Below are positions 6,969-14,067 of a stretch of DNA of 20,533 bases, in pieces (position 1 is the first letter of the stretch; every line of letters starts with the position of its first letter). The translations under genes were made by a program, and so were the position numbers. Below the pieces are notes generated by a model. The model had not been told where the DNA came from. It saw nothing but the letters and a program-made list of their open reading frames with translations, and ran no database searches. Where the stretch lies: positions 1 to 20,533 of the forward strand of contig DIKW01000090.1 of assembly GCA_002424705.1 (NCBI GenBank), written 5' to 3'. This DNA is from Geobacter sp. UBA5608. Lineage in GTDB: Bacteria > Desulfobacterota > Desulfuromonadia > Geobacterales > Pseudopelobacteraceae.

Positions 6969-7363
6969 CCGGGCACCTGGTCATCGGCCGACTGCTCACG
7001 ATAGACCCACTTCTGTCGGTCGCTGGCGGTCTTCAGCCGGTTGTCGGGCATCGCAAAATAGTCGAACTCCATAATGGCCTCGGCGGTACCCTGCTCGGGA
7101 CGGCACTCCTGGGCCAGAATCCGGAAGTCAACCATGGTGACCCCCCGGCGTCGGACCTGTTCGGCAGCCTGAACATAAGCCTCGCGCTGCTCTTTGGCCA
7201 CCATGCTCAAGGCCGCTTGTTCAAGCTCGAGCCAGCGCACCGCCTTGCTGTAATCCTTGATGGTCCGCTCACACTCCTCACCGCGGCCGTACTTGCTATA
7301 GGTGGAACAACCACCAGCCACAAGCGGCACCATCATCAGCAGGATAAACAGTCGTATCGGCAT
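6932..7363 (-). CDS. small lipoprotein, function unknown
   Basis: The 143-aa product starts MPIRLFILLMMVPLVAGGC: a short charged end, a hydrophobic stretch and an AGGC lipobox-like site with the lipidated cysteine at C19. The mature part is hydrophilic and helical (about 28-90) with two further cysteines (C31, C87), then EAIMEFDYFAMPDN. ATG 7363 is chosen because AAGGAG lies 8 nt upstream and the signal peptide begins there; the frame is open further up (to 7474) but without a signal sequence. The gene overlaps the start of xerC by 37 nt, so the two are co-transcribed. I do not recognise the family. Location is expected at the inner or outer membrane; no role in recombination is implied. Confidence 0.7.
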   Translation of the reverse strand: MPIRLFILLMMVPLVAGGCSTYSKYGRGEECERTIKDYSKAVRWLELEQAALSMVAKEQREAYVQAAEQVRRRGVTMVDFRILAQECRPEQGTAEAIMEFDYFAMPDNRLKTASDRQKWVYREQSADDQVPGWKLTSPPPQFK

Positions 7364-7402
7364 AAGGCTGACTCCTTGGGAGCGGAAACCGCCCTGCGGC
7401 AG

Positions 7403-7431
7403 TTGTACCGCCTTTGCTTTTAGGGTATAAG
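7403..7431 (+). promoter_or_regulatory. possible dedA promoter in the divergent region
   Basis: TTGTAC (7403-7408), a 17-nt spacer and TATAAG (7426-7431, 5/6 match) lie in the 98-nt gap between the divergent lipoprotein gene and dedA. The -35 is poor (3/6). Confidence 0.35.
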
Positions 7432-7461
7432 GGACTTCATGCAACGATCGAAAGAGATTCC

Positions 7462-8079
7462 ATGCTGCACACACTGATCAACTGGCTGGTGGAGACCATC
7501 GGCTCCCTGGGCTACCCCGGCATCCTGCTGCTGATGGCCATGGAAAGCTCGATCATACCGGTACCCAGCGAGCTGGTGATGCCGCCGGCCGGCTACCTGG
7601 CCTTTCAGGGCCGCATGAACCCCTGGCTGGCAATCCTGGCCGGCACCGTCGGCAGCCTGGTCGGCGCCTACGCCAACTACTTCGCCTCCCACTACCTGGG
7701 GCGGCCGCTGATCCTCAAGTACGGCCGTTATGTCTTGATCCCGCCGGACAAGTTCGAGCGGGTAGAGGCCTTCTTCCTGCGCCACGGCGAGATATCGACC
7801 TTCATCGGTCGCCTGCTGCCGGTGGTGCGCCACCTGATCTCGATCCCGGCCGGCGTTGCCGGCATGAACCACCTGCGCTTCACAACCTACACCCTGCTGG
7901 GGGCAGCCATCTGGTGCGGCATCCTGACCTGGATCGGCTACGCCCTGGGGGAACACCAGGAACTGGTGATGGAGTGGTCCCACAAGGCCCTGTTCTGGGT
8001 GCTTGCCACCTGCTGCGCCCTGGTGGCAAGCTACATCTGGTGGCACCGACGCCAGTCATTAAACCGTAATGAGTCCTGA
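7462..8079 (+). CDS. DedA family membrane protein
   Basis: The 205-aa product is a polytopic inner-membrane DedA (SNARE-associated, PF09335) protein. Members translocate lipids such as undecaprenyl phosphate and affect envelope homeostasis and division. Visible landmarks are the N-terminal re-entrant segment AMESSIIPVPSELVMPPAGY (E28, E37), GTVGSLVGAYANYFASHYLGRP, and FIGRLLPVVRHLISIPAGVAGM, in which R117 and R123 correspond to the two arginines essential in E. coli YqjA/YghB. Hydrophobic stretches lie at about 18-47, 54-78, 141-163 and 175-194. ATG 7462 has AAAGAGA upstream. pgeF begins 19 nt after the stop, so the two probably share a transcript; both touch cell-envelope metabolism. Confidence 0.92.
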   Translation: MLHTLINWLVETIGSLGYPGILLLMAMESSIIPVPSELVMPPAGYLAFQGRMNPWLAILAGTVGSLVGAYANYFASHYLGRPLILKYGRYVLIPPDKFERVEAFFLRHGEISTFIGRLLPVVRHLISIPAGVAGMNHLRFTTYTLLGAAIWCGILTWIGYALGEHQELVMEWSHKALFWVLATCCALVASYIWWHRRQSLNRNES

Positions 8080-8098
8080 AAGGCAAAAGGAAAATACC

Positions 8099-8893
8099 AT
8101 GGAGATGACCCGCACCGGGCGCGTGCACTACCTGGCCCCCAGCTTCGGCACCGCCAGCGGCACGGTACAGGGCTTTACCACCCGCCACGAAGGGGTTTCG
8201 CGCCCCCCTTACAACTCACTCAACCTGGGCACCAACACCGATGACGCCCCCCACAACGTTGAGGGCAACCGCAGTATCCTGCTGCGGGCCTTCGGCCTGA
8301 CTCTGGAAAAACTGGTCACGGTCCGTCAGAACCACGGCAGCGACATCCTGGTGATTGACGAACCCAATGACGACTACTCGCACTACCTTTCCCTGGAGTG
8401 TGACGCCATCATCACCAACCAGCCGGGCGTGATGATCGGTGTCACCGTGGCCGACTGCGTACCGATCCTGCTCTGTGACCCGGTCAAGCGGGTGGTGGCG
8501 GTGGTGCATGCCGGCTGGCAGGGGACCGCAGCCCGGATCACCGCGCAGACCATCAGTGGCATGCAGCGCCTGTTCGACTGCAAGCCGCAGGATATGCTGG
8601 CCGCCATCGGCCCCTGCATTGCCCCCTGCTGCTACGAGGTGGACCAGCCGGTCAAGGACAGCTTTGATAAAAACGGGACCCCCTGGGAACCGGTTACGGA
8701 GGCCACCAGCCCCGGCCACTGGCGGCTGGACATGGCCCTGGCCAACCGCCTGCAGCTGGAGGAAGCCGGCTTGCCGATCGCTGCCATCCAGACCGCCGGC
8801 GCCTGTGTCTGCTGCCACAAAGAGCTGTACTTTTCCTATCGCAGGGATGGGGGCGAGACCGGCCGCCAGATGGGCTTTATCATGCTTTCGTAG
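8099..8893 (+). CDS. pgeF: peptidoglycan editing factor / laccase-domain protein (YfiH family)
   Basis: The 264-aa product belongs to the YfiH/PgeF multicopper-oxidase-like family (formerly called laccase domain). PgeF in E. coli removes wrongly added L-serine from UDP-MurNAc, and homologues show purine nucleoside phosphorylase or deaminase activity. The metal site is complete: H79 (RQNHGSD), C120 (VADCVPILL) and H137 (VVHAGWQGTAARI). Other landmarks are TRHEGVSRPPYNSLNLG, IGPCIAPCCYEV and the C-terminal CCHKELYFSYRRDGGETGRQ. ATG 8099 is chosen for AAGGAAAA about 7 nt before; an in-frame ATG at 8069 would overlap dedA and adds residues outside the family. Cytoplasmic. A palindromic repeat separates it from comM. 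Confidence 0.93.
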   Translation: MEMTRTGRVHYLAPSFGTASGTVQGFTTRHEGVSRPPYNSLNLGTNTDDAPHNVEGNRSILLRAFGLTLEKLVTVRQNHGSDILVIDEPNDDYSHYLSLECDAIITNQPGVMIGVTVADCVPILLCDPVKRVVAVVHAGWQGTAARITAQTISGMQRLFDCKPQDMLAAIGPCIAPCCYEVDQPVKDSFDKNGTPWEPVTEATSPGHWRLDMALANRLQLEEAGLPIAAIQTAGACVCCHKELYFSYRRDGGETGRQMGFIMLS

Positions 8894-8926
8894 ACCGCCG
8901 CGCCTTCGCGCCGATCCCAGCGTTAT

Positions 8927-8981
8927 CGCGTCGGCAACTCCTCGACGTACTACCGTGTACGCCTGCGTCGTTGCCTCCGCG
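8927..8981. repeat. bulged intergenic palindrome, copy 2 (REP-like)
   Basis: Between pgeF and comM, CGCG (8927-8930) pairs with CGCG (8978-8981), GGCAAC (8933-8938) with GTTGCC (8970-8975), and CGTAC (8946-8950) with GTACG (8957-8961), loop TACCGT. The middle and inner arms are separated by unpaired strips of 7-8 nt, as in the copy at 1584-1646. The right half GTACGCCTGCGTC closely matches that copy. No gene is seen in the rest of the 152-nt gap. Confidence 0.65.
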
Positions 8982-9045
8982 CTGCCTTGGCCTCGACGCG
9001 AAAACACGACGGACCACCCTAGTTGCATAACATTGAGGTGACAGG

Positions 9046-10581
9046 ATGCTGGCAAAGGTGCTGAGTGCAACGGTGGTGGGGATCGAGGCGATCCTGGTTG
9101 ACGTGGAGGTGGATATCGCCGCCGGGCTGCCCCAGTTCGCCACGGTGGGGCTGCCGGATGGCGCGGTCAAGGAGAGTAAAGACCGGGTCAAGGCCGCCCT
9201 CAAGAACGCCGGCTACGAATTTCCGGCCCGTCGGATCACCGCCAACCTGGCACCGGCCGACATCAAGAAGGAAGGCGCCGCCTTTGACCTGCCGATCTCG
9301 ATCGGCATCCTGGCAGCCACCGGCGTGATCAGCGGCCAGCGTCTGAACCAGTACCTGCTGGTGGGTGAGTTGTCGCTGGATGGCTCGCTCAAGCCGGTGC
9401 GCGGCAGTCTGCCGGTAGCAGTGGCCGCCAAACAGGCCGGCCTTGCTGGTGTGGTGCTGCCGCCGGAAAACGCCCCTGAGGCCGCCGTGGTGGCAGGCAT
9501 CGAGGTAGTGCCGGCCGCCACCCTGGCCGAGGTGGTACAATTTCTGCGGGGCGAACAGCAGCTGACGCCCCACCAGCTTGATCTGGCCCAATTGTTCCAA
9601 CGGATCGACGACCATAGCGATGACTTTGGGGAGGTGCGCGGTCAGGAGCACGCCAAACGGGCCATCGAGGTGGCGGCGGCCGGTGGACACAACCTGCTGA
9701 TGATCGGACCGCCCGGCTCCGGCAAGACCATGCTGGCCCGCCGTATTCCCTCGATCCTGCCGGGCATGGGGTTTGATGAGGCGATCGAGACCACCGCCAT
9801 CTTCAGCGTCAGCGGCCTGCTGGACAACGGCACTGCGCTGGTGACCCAGCGCCCCTTCAGGGCACCTCATCACACTATCTCGGACGTTGGCCTGATCGGT
9901 GGCGGCACCTCCCCCAGACCGGGCGAGGTCTCCCTGGCCCACAACGGGGTACTGTTTCTGGACGAATTGCCGGAGTTTAAGAAACACGCCCTGGAGGTGC
10001 TGCGCCAGCCGCTGGAAGATGGACGGGTCACCATCTCGCGGGCCCTGCAATCGTTGACCTACCCGGCGCGCGTGATGCTGGTGGCGGCCATGAACCCCTG
10101 CCCCTGCGGCTATCTGGGTGATCCTACCCACACCTGTTCCTGCACTCCCCTGGCCATCAAACGTTACCGCTCCCGCATCTCGGGCCCGCTGTTGGACCGG
10201 ATCGACCTGCATGTCGAGGTGCCGGCAGTGGCCTACCGCGACCTCTCCGACCGCCGCGACGGTGAAGACTCCAGCGCCATCTCCGGCCGCGTCGTGCAGG
10301 CACGCAGCATCCAGCAGCAACGCTTCTGCGGCAGCAAGGTGCACTGCAACGCTCAGATGAATTCACGCCTGATCCGCAAGCACTGCGAGCTGGACCCGGC
10401 CGGGCACCGAATGCTGGAACTTGCCGGCGACAAACTGGGCTTCTCGGCCCGTAGCTACTCCCGAATACTCAAAGTGGCACGCACCATAGCTGATCTGGCC
10501 GGATCAACACCCATTCAGGAAGCGCACCTGGCCGAGGCAATCCAGTACCGCAGCCTGGACCGCAAGCTGCCGACCAGTTGA
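9046..10581 (+). CDS. comM: YifB/ComM family Mg-chelatase-like AAA+ ATPase
   Basis: ComM is a hexameric helicase that promotes branch migration when transformed DNA is integrated; YifB homologues also occur in bacteria without known competence. The 511-aa length is typical. The N-terminal ChlI-like domain (about 1-170) starts MLAKVLSATVVGIEA and contains GLPDGAVKESKDRVKAAL and EGAAFDLPI. The AAA+ core has Walker A GPPGSGKT (221-228), RPFRAPHHTISD, and Walker B VLFLDE (302-307). A cysteine cluster C352, C354, C364, C366 may bind zinc. The C-terminal Mg-chelatase domain contains GFSARSYSRILKVARTIADL. GAGGTGA sits just before ATG 9046. It is convergent with the next gene, 8 nt apart, and no terminator is seen between them. 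Confidence 0.95.
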   Translation: MLAKVLSATVVGIEAILVDVEVDIAAGLPQFATVGLPDGAVKESKDRVKAALKNAGYEFPARRITANLAPADIKKEGAAFDLPISIGILAATGVISGQRLNQYLLVGELSLDGSLKPVRGSLPVAVAAKQAGLAGVVLPPENAPEAAVVAGIEVVPAATLAEVVQFLRGEQQLTPHQLDLAQLFQRIDDHSDDFGEVRGQEHAKRAIEVAAAGGHNLLMIGPPGSGKTMLARRIPSILPGMGFDEAIETTAIFSVSGLLDNGTALVTQRPFRAPHHTISDVGLIGGGTSPRPGEVSLAHNGVLFLDELPEFKKHALEVLRQPLEDGRVTISRALQSLTYPARVMLVAAMNPCPCGYLGDPTHTCSCTPLAIKRYRSRISGPLLDRIDLHVEVPAVAYRDLSDRRDGEDSSAISGRVVQARSIQQQRFCGSKVHCNAQMNSRLIRKHCELDPAGHRMLELAGDKLGFSARSYSRILKVARTIADLAGSTPIQEAHLAEAIQYRSLDRKLPTS

Positions 10582-10589
10582 TTCGACGG

Positions 10590-11192
10590 CTACCGCACCG
10601 CTGCCGAATCGGCCTTGGCAAGCTCTTCGCGCAGCCGCTCCAGCCCCTTCTGGTAGCTCTCAGCATCGCCGTACTCGAAAAAGCGCGGATAGTGCTCATG
10701 GGCGGCCTTGATCCGGCGGGCATGCTTGATCGGGCACCAGTACTGCTCGGTGCGGGCAGCGATCTCCCGGGCGTATGCCATCAGGCCGTTGCCGTAGGAG
10801 CAGTAGAAGCAGTTGAACTTCTCGATCCAGTTCAGATAGGGCAGGTCCTCGCGGTCGAAGATCAGATAGTCGGCGCGGCGTACCCTGCTGATGCCGTAGA
10901 TCGGAAAGCAGCTGCCCTGGTAGAGCCAGAGAAACAGATCCAGCAGGGCAAACGGCGCAAAGCCGGCATAGATGATCGGGGCGGTCAGGATGTTCAGCGG
11001 TCGGGCCTCAATGATATAGCGCAGCCAGCCGGTCTTGAGCCGCCGTTGCTGCCGGGCCACTTCCTCCGCAAACCGGACCCGTTTTTCCTCGATGATAAAC
11101 CCGAACTCGTCCCGTTTCTTTTTGAACTCGACTTCGAGCTCTTCCTGCAGCTCCCTGATCCTGCTGATCAGCTCATCGATCTGGTTGGTCAT
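10590..11192 (-). CDS. conserved-looking hypothetical protein: coiled coil, hydrophobic segment, cysteine motif
   Basis: I do not recognise this 200-aa protein. Residues 1-55 are a highly charged helix with coiled-coil heptads (IDELISRIRELQEELEVE onward). A hydrophobic segment follows at about 66-95 (LNILTAPIIYAGFAPFALLD), long enough for a hairpin or one or two membrane passes. The rest is aromatic-rich and soluble, with C128 and C131 in NCFYCSYGNGL and C153 in YWCPIKHARR, a possible three-cysteine metal or redox site, plus C95. The C-terminal end is another charged helix. ATG 11192 has AGGGTGA just upstream. It is transcribed alone, convergent to comM. Codon use looks like its neighbours, so recent transfer is not indicated. 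The 231 nt upstream hold no recognisable gene. Confidence 0.7.
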   Translation of the reverse strand: MTNQIDELISRIRELQEELEVEFKKKRDEFGFIIEEKRVRFAEEVARQQRRLKTGWLRYIIEARPLNILTAPIIYAGFAPFALLDLFLWLYQGSCFPIYGISRVRRADYLIFDREDLPYLNWIEKFNCFYCSYGNGLMAYAREIAARTEQYWCPIKHARRIKAAHEHYPRFFEYGDAESYQKGLERLREELAKADSAAVR

Positions 11193-11423
11193 GTCACCCT
11201 TTCATAGTTACCCTGTCTGCTTGTACGCACTCAGCAGCATACCTGTTTAACCTGCAGGGGTCACGCGTAGAGTCGCTGTGCCTGCTGAAAAGGCTGCCCA
11301 TCCTGAACCCGATTGAGCGCTGCGCTGCTGTCAAGCTGTCAGCATGACACTAATCCGGGCTGCAATCTGACGGGTACTGTGGTAAGGTTGCACCATCAAT
11401 CCCGTTGACCGAAAGAGTGCCCA
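11193..11423. other. divergent intergenic region
   Basis: The 231 nt between the minus-strand hypothetical gene and the S4 gene show no gene and no strong consensus promoter on either strand. The only pattern noted is TGTCA twice (11330-11334 and 11338-11342) followed by TGACA (11346-11350), a short inverted repeat that could be an operator half-site set. Support is weak. Confidence 0.4.
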
Positions 11424-11669
11424 ATGCCTGAACTGATTGTCATCGATACCGACTACATCAAGCTGGACAGTCTGCTCAAGCTGGCCAACCTGGTGATGAG
11501 CGGCGGCGAGGCCAAATTGCTGATTCAGGATGGGCTGATACAGGTCAACGGCCAGCTGGAAACCCGCCGGGGACGCAAGCTGTATCCCGGCGATCTGGTG
11601 CAGGCGGCCGACCGGCCGCCGGTGCGGATCGCAGGGGCAGAGCAGGACCATTCCGAAACAGGGAGGTAG
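11424..11669 (+). CDS. S4-domain RNA-binding protein (YbcJ/YaaA-like)
   Basis: The 81-aa product is essentially a single S4-like fold (about residues 13-63: YIKLDSLLKLANLVMSGGEA, LIQDGLIQVNGQLETRRG, KLYPGDLV). Such small proteins bind structured RNA, often rRNA or the ribosome, and the family is widely conserved. ATG 11424 begins at the family's N-terminus with GAAAGAG upstream. The C-terminal tail is short and polar. The TAG stop overlaps the end of the next gene's strong ribosome binding site, so mscL is probably translated from the same transcript. No functional link between an RNA-binding protein and a mechanosensitive channel is known to me; the pairing may be coincidental. Confidence 0.88.
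   Translation: MPELIVIDTDYIKLDSLLKLANLVMSGGEAKLLIQDGLIQVNGQLETRRGRKLYPGDLVQAADRPPVRIAGAEQDHSETGR
11661..11667 (+). promoter_or_regulatory. mscL Shine-Dalgarno site overlapping the upstream stop
   Basis: GGGAGGT, 5 nt before ATG 11673. Its last T is the first base of the TAG stop of the S4 gene. Confidence 0.7.
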
Positions 11670-11672
11670 GCT

Positions 11673-12107
11673 ATGCTACAGGAGTTCAAGAGCTTCATCA
11701 TGCGGGGCAACGTGCTGGATCTGGCGGTCGGCGTAATCATCGGCGCCGCCTTCGGCAAGATCGTCAACTCGGCGGTCAACGACCTGATCATGCCGCTAGT
11801 GGGCCTGTTCATGGGCAAGGTGGACTTCAGCAACCTTTTCTTGAGCCTCTCAGGCGGCAGCTATCCCACGCTGGCGGCTGCCAAGGCCGCCGGCGTGCCA
11901 ACCCTCAACTACGGCACCTTCCTGAACACCGCCCTTGATTTCCTGATCATGGCACTGGTGATCTTCATGATCGTAAAGAGCGCCAACAAGGTCCGCAGAG
12001 CGGAAGAACCGGCCCCGGCACCGCCGGCACGGGAGTGCCCCTTCTGCAAATCCGCCGTGCATGACGAGGCCACCCGCTGTCCACACTGCACCTCGGAACT
12101 GCGCTAA
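11673..12107 (+). CDS. mscL: large-conductance mechanosensitive channel with a cysteine-rich C-terminal tail
   Basis: MscL forms a homopentameric inner-membrane pore that opens on hypo-osmotic shock. The 144-aa protein starts MLQEFKSFIMRGNVLDLAVG, the family signature, with TM1 at about 15-45 (GVIIGAAFGKIVNSAVNDLI) and TM2 at about 83-102 (FLNTALDFLIMALVIFMIVK). The periplasmic loop is short (about 50-82). After TM2 and a Pro/Ala-rich linker the cytoplasmic tail carries CPFC and CPHC (C122, C125, C136, C139), a zinc-ribbon-like motif found in a subset of MscL proteins instead of the plain E. coli helix bundle. An excellent ribosome binding site precedes ATG 11673. It lies between the S4 gene and an exported hydrolase gene with a 31-nt gap. 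Confidence 0.95.
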   Translation: MLQEFKSFIMRGNVLDLAVGVIIGAAFGKIVNSAVNDLIMPLVGLFMGKVDFSNLFLSLSGGSYPTLAAAKAAGVPTLNYGTFLNTALDFLIMALVIFMIVKSANKVRRAEEPAPAPPARECPFCKSAVHDEATRCPHCTSELR

Positions 12108-12138
12108 CCGCCTACAGGGCACGAAAGGAGCCCACGCC

Positions 12139-12942
12139 ATGGCACGTTCGTTACTTCTCGCAATTGTCACCCTCTTCTGTACCTGCCTTGCCGCGCCGGC
12201 CCAGGCTGCACCGGCCACGGTCACCTGGTACGGCCACGCCGCCTTCAAGGTGGTGACACCCTCGGGCAAGGTGCTGCTGGTGGACCCCTGGATCAGCAAC
12301 CCGTCCAACCCCCATGCCAAAAGGGATCTGGATGAGTTGCAGCAGGTGGATCTGATTTTTCTGACCCACGGCCACACTGACCATATCGGCGATTCGGTTG
12401 AGATCGCCAAAAAGACCGGAGCAAAGCTGGTCGGCACCTTTGACCTGCAGAAGGCGATGGTGGCCTATAAGGAATTTCCTGAACAGCAGATTGACCGGGC
12501 AACCGCCGGCAGCTTCGGCGGAACCATCAGCCTGCTGGATGGCGAAGTCAGCGTGCTGTTTGTGCCGGCAGTCCATGGCGGCAGCATGGATACTGCCAAC
12601 GGGCCGGTCTACGCCGGCCATCCCGGCGGCTTCCTGATCTCGGTCAAGGGCGGTCCCCGCATCTATCACACCGGCGATACCGACCTGTTCAACGACATGC
12701 TGCTGCTGAAGGGGCAGGTGGATATCATGCTGCTCTGCATCGGCGACAAATTCACCATGGGCCCTGTGCGGGCCGCTCAGGCGGTGGATCTGGTGCGCCC
12801 GAAGATGGCGGTGCCGATGCACTTCGGCACCTTCCCGGCCTTGACCGGCACCCCGCAGCAGTTCAACGACGAGCTGAAAAAGCGTGGTCTGCAGAAGCTG
12901 CTGCGTCAGATGCGGGTCGGCGAGACCCTGTCCTGGCGCTAA
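12139..12942 (+). CDS. exported metallo-beta-lactamase-fold hydrolase (UPF0173-like)
   Basis: The 267-aa product has an N-terminal signal peptide (residues 1-23, hydrophobic LLLAIVTLFCTCLAAP, likely cut after AQA) followed by a metal-dependent hydrolase of the UPF0173/YtkL branch. Metal ligands are H77, H79, D81 and H82 in THGHTDHIGD, H146 (AVHGG), D180 (YHTGDTDLF) and H228 (MHFGTFP). The mature protein starts with TWYGHAAFKV, as in UPF0173 members, which are normally cytoplasmic and about 230 aa, so export is the unusual part. The substrate is unknown. AAAGGAG lies 8 nt before ATG 12139, confirming the start that includes the signal peptide. It sits in a tight run with mscL and a permease gene 23 nt downstream. 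Confidence 0.88.
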   Translation: MARSLLLAIVTLFCTCLAAPAQAAPATVTWYGHAAFKVVTPSGKVLLVDPWISNPSNPHAKRDLDELQQVDLIFLTHGHTDHIGDSVEIAKKTGAKLVGTFDLQKAMVAYKEFPEQQIDRATAGSFGGTISLLDGEVSVLFVPAVHGGSMDTANGPVYAGHPGGFLISVKGGPRIYHTGDTDLFNDMLLLKGQVDIMLLCIGDKFTMGPVRAAQAVDLVRPKMAVPMHFGTFPALTGTPQQFNDELKKRGLQKLLRQMRVGETLSWR

Positions 12943-12965
12943 CCCTACCCACCGAGGAACCGCAG

Positions 12966-14051
12966 ATGGATCGCACCCTGTTCAAGACATTGCTGGCCTT
13001 TGCTGGCGCTGTACTGTTTTTGTACCTGCTCTATGCGATCCTGGCGCCGTTCCTGGCCCTGATGATCTGGGCCGGGGCCATCGGCAGCGTGACCTACCCG
13101 CTGTACCGGCGGTTGCTCGCACGCTGTCAGCAGCATGAGATCATCTGTGCCGGCCTGATGACCACAGCCGTCACCCTGTCCCTGGTGCTGCCGATAATCG
13201 GCATGATGATCGCCCTCTCCCATGAAGTGGCCATCGCGTACCACTATCTCGAACGTCTCACCGCCGGCAACGACGGCATGACCCTGGACCGGCTGCTGCA
13301 GCATCCGATGCTGGCTCCGCTGCTGGAGCGGTTGCAAGCGTTGATCGGCCCCTTTAACCTGGAACTGGAAGGCATGCTGCTGCCGACGCTCAAACAGGGA
13401 CTGGCGGTGATGCTCAACTACTCCACCGGTGTGGTCAAAAACCTGTTCGGCTTTGTGCTCAAGATGGTGCTGCTGGTGATCACCCTGTTCTTCCTCTACA
13501 AGGATGGCGCCTATTTCATGCAGCGCTGCTGGCAACTGCTGGGATTCAGCCAGCAGCTGCAGGCCCGGATTGTCGACACCGTGGGACGGGTGCTGCGGGC
13601 GGTGATGTACGGCGTGATCCTGACCTGCATGGTGCAGGGCGCCTTGGGTGGCCTGGCCTTCTGGGCCACCGGCCTGCCGTCGCCGCTCTTGTTCGGCACC
13701 CTGATGGCACTCTGCGCACCGATCCCCTTCGTGGGAACCGCCCTGATCTGGCTGCCGGGTGCGTTCTACCTGTTGTCCCAGGGCCAGACGACAGCCGGCA
13801 TTGCGCTGATCATCTGGGGCGCCCTGGTGGTCAGCAGCATCGACAACGTGCTGCGACCCCTGTTTATCAGCACCAACGCCAAGCTGCCGATCCTGCTGAT
13901 CGTGTTCGGCGTACTGGGCGGTTTTCTGGCCTTCGGCCTGTCCGGCGTGGTGGCAGGCCCGCTGGTGCTGGCCGTGGTGCTGGTCTTTCTGGATGCCTAC
14001 CACGCCGACAGCATACTGCCGCCGGCGCAGAACGCGGACAGCGACACCTGA
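12966..14051 (+). CDS. AI-2E/PerM family transporter
   Basis: The 361-aa polytopic inner-membrane protein belongs to the AI-2E transporter (PerM/YdiK/TqsA, PF01594) family. Members export small molecules or ions, but the substrate is rarely known and the AI-2 label should not be taken literally. Hydrophobic segments are at about 8-28, 29-47, 60-84, 155-177, 212-235, 240-268, 275-292 and 305-343, with the long soluble loop (about 85-155) typical of the family. Motifs include TLFFLYKDG, PIPFVGTALIWLPGA, SSIDNVLRPLFIS and SGVVAGPLVLAV. GAGGAA precedes ATG 12966. pabB-pabC starts 16 nt after the stop, so the genes share a transcript, though no metabolic link is evident. Confidence 0.92.
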   Translation: MDRTLFKTLLAFAGAVLFLYLLYAILAPFLALMIWAGAIGSVTYPLYRRLLARCQQHEIICAGLMTTAVTLSLVLPIIGMMIALSHEVAIAYHYLERLTAGNDGMTLDRLLQHPMLAPLLERLQALIGPFNLELEGMLLPTLKQGLAVMLNYSTGVVKNLFGFVLKMVLLVITLFFLYKDGAYFMQRCWQLLGFSQQLQARIVDTVGRVLRAVMYGVILTCMVQGALGGLAFWATGLPSPLLFGTLMALCAPIPFVGTALIWLPGAFYLLSQGQTTAGIALIIWGALVVSSIDNVLRPLFISTNAKLPILLIVFGVLGGFLAFGLSGVVAGPLVLAVVLVFLDAYHADSILPPAQNADSDT

Positions 14052-14067
14052 GAAGCAGGGAGCACAG

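Noticed and set aside
8894..9045. tRNA or small RNA gene in the pgeF-comM gap
   Set aside because: No cloverleaf or CCA-ended acceptor was found; the pairing fits a three-arm palindrome also seen at 1584-1646.
9019..10344. Long open frame (441 codons) on the minus strand opposite comM
   Set aside because: It is opposite a motif-complete ComM, has biased composition, no domain and no ribosome binding site.
12945..14003. Long open frame (352 codons) on the minus strand opposite the permease gene
   Set aside because: The Gln/His-rich translation is the mirror of membrane-protein codons; the plus-strand gene has clear family motifs and a ribosome binding site.
12966..14051. True autoinducer-2 exporter
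   Set aside because: The family name is historical. Nothing in the sequence shows AI-2 specificity and no luxS or lsr genes are nearby.
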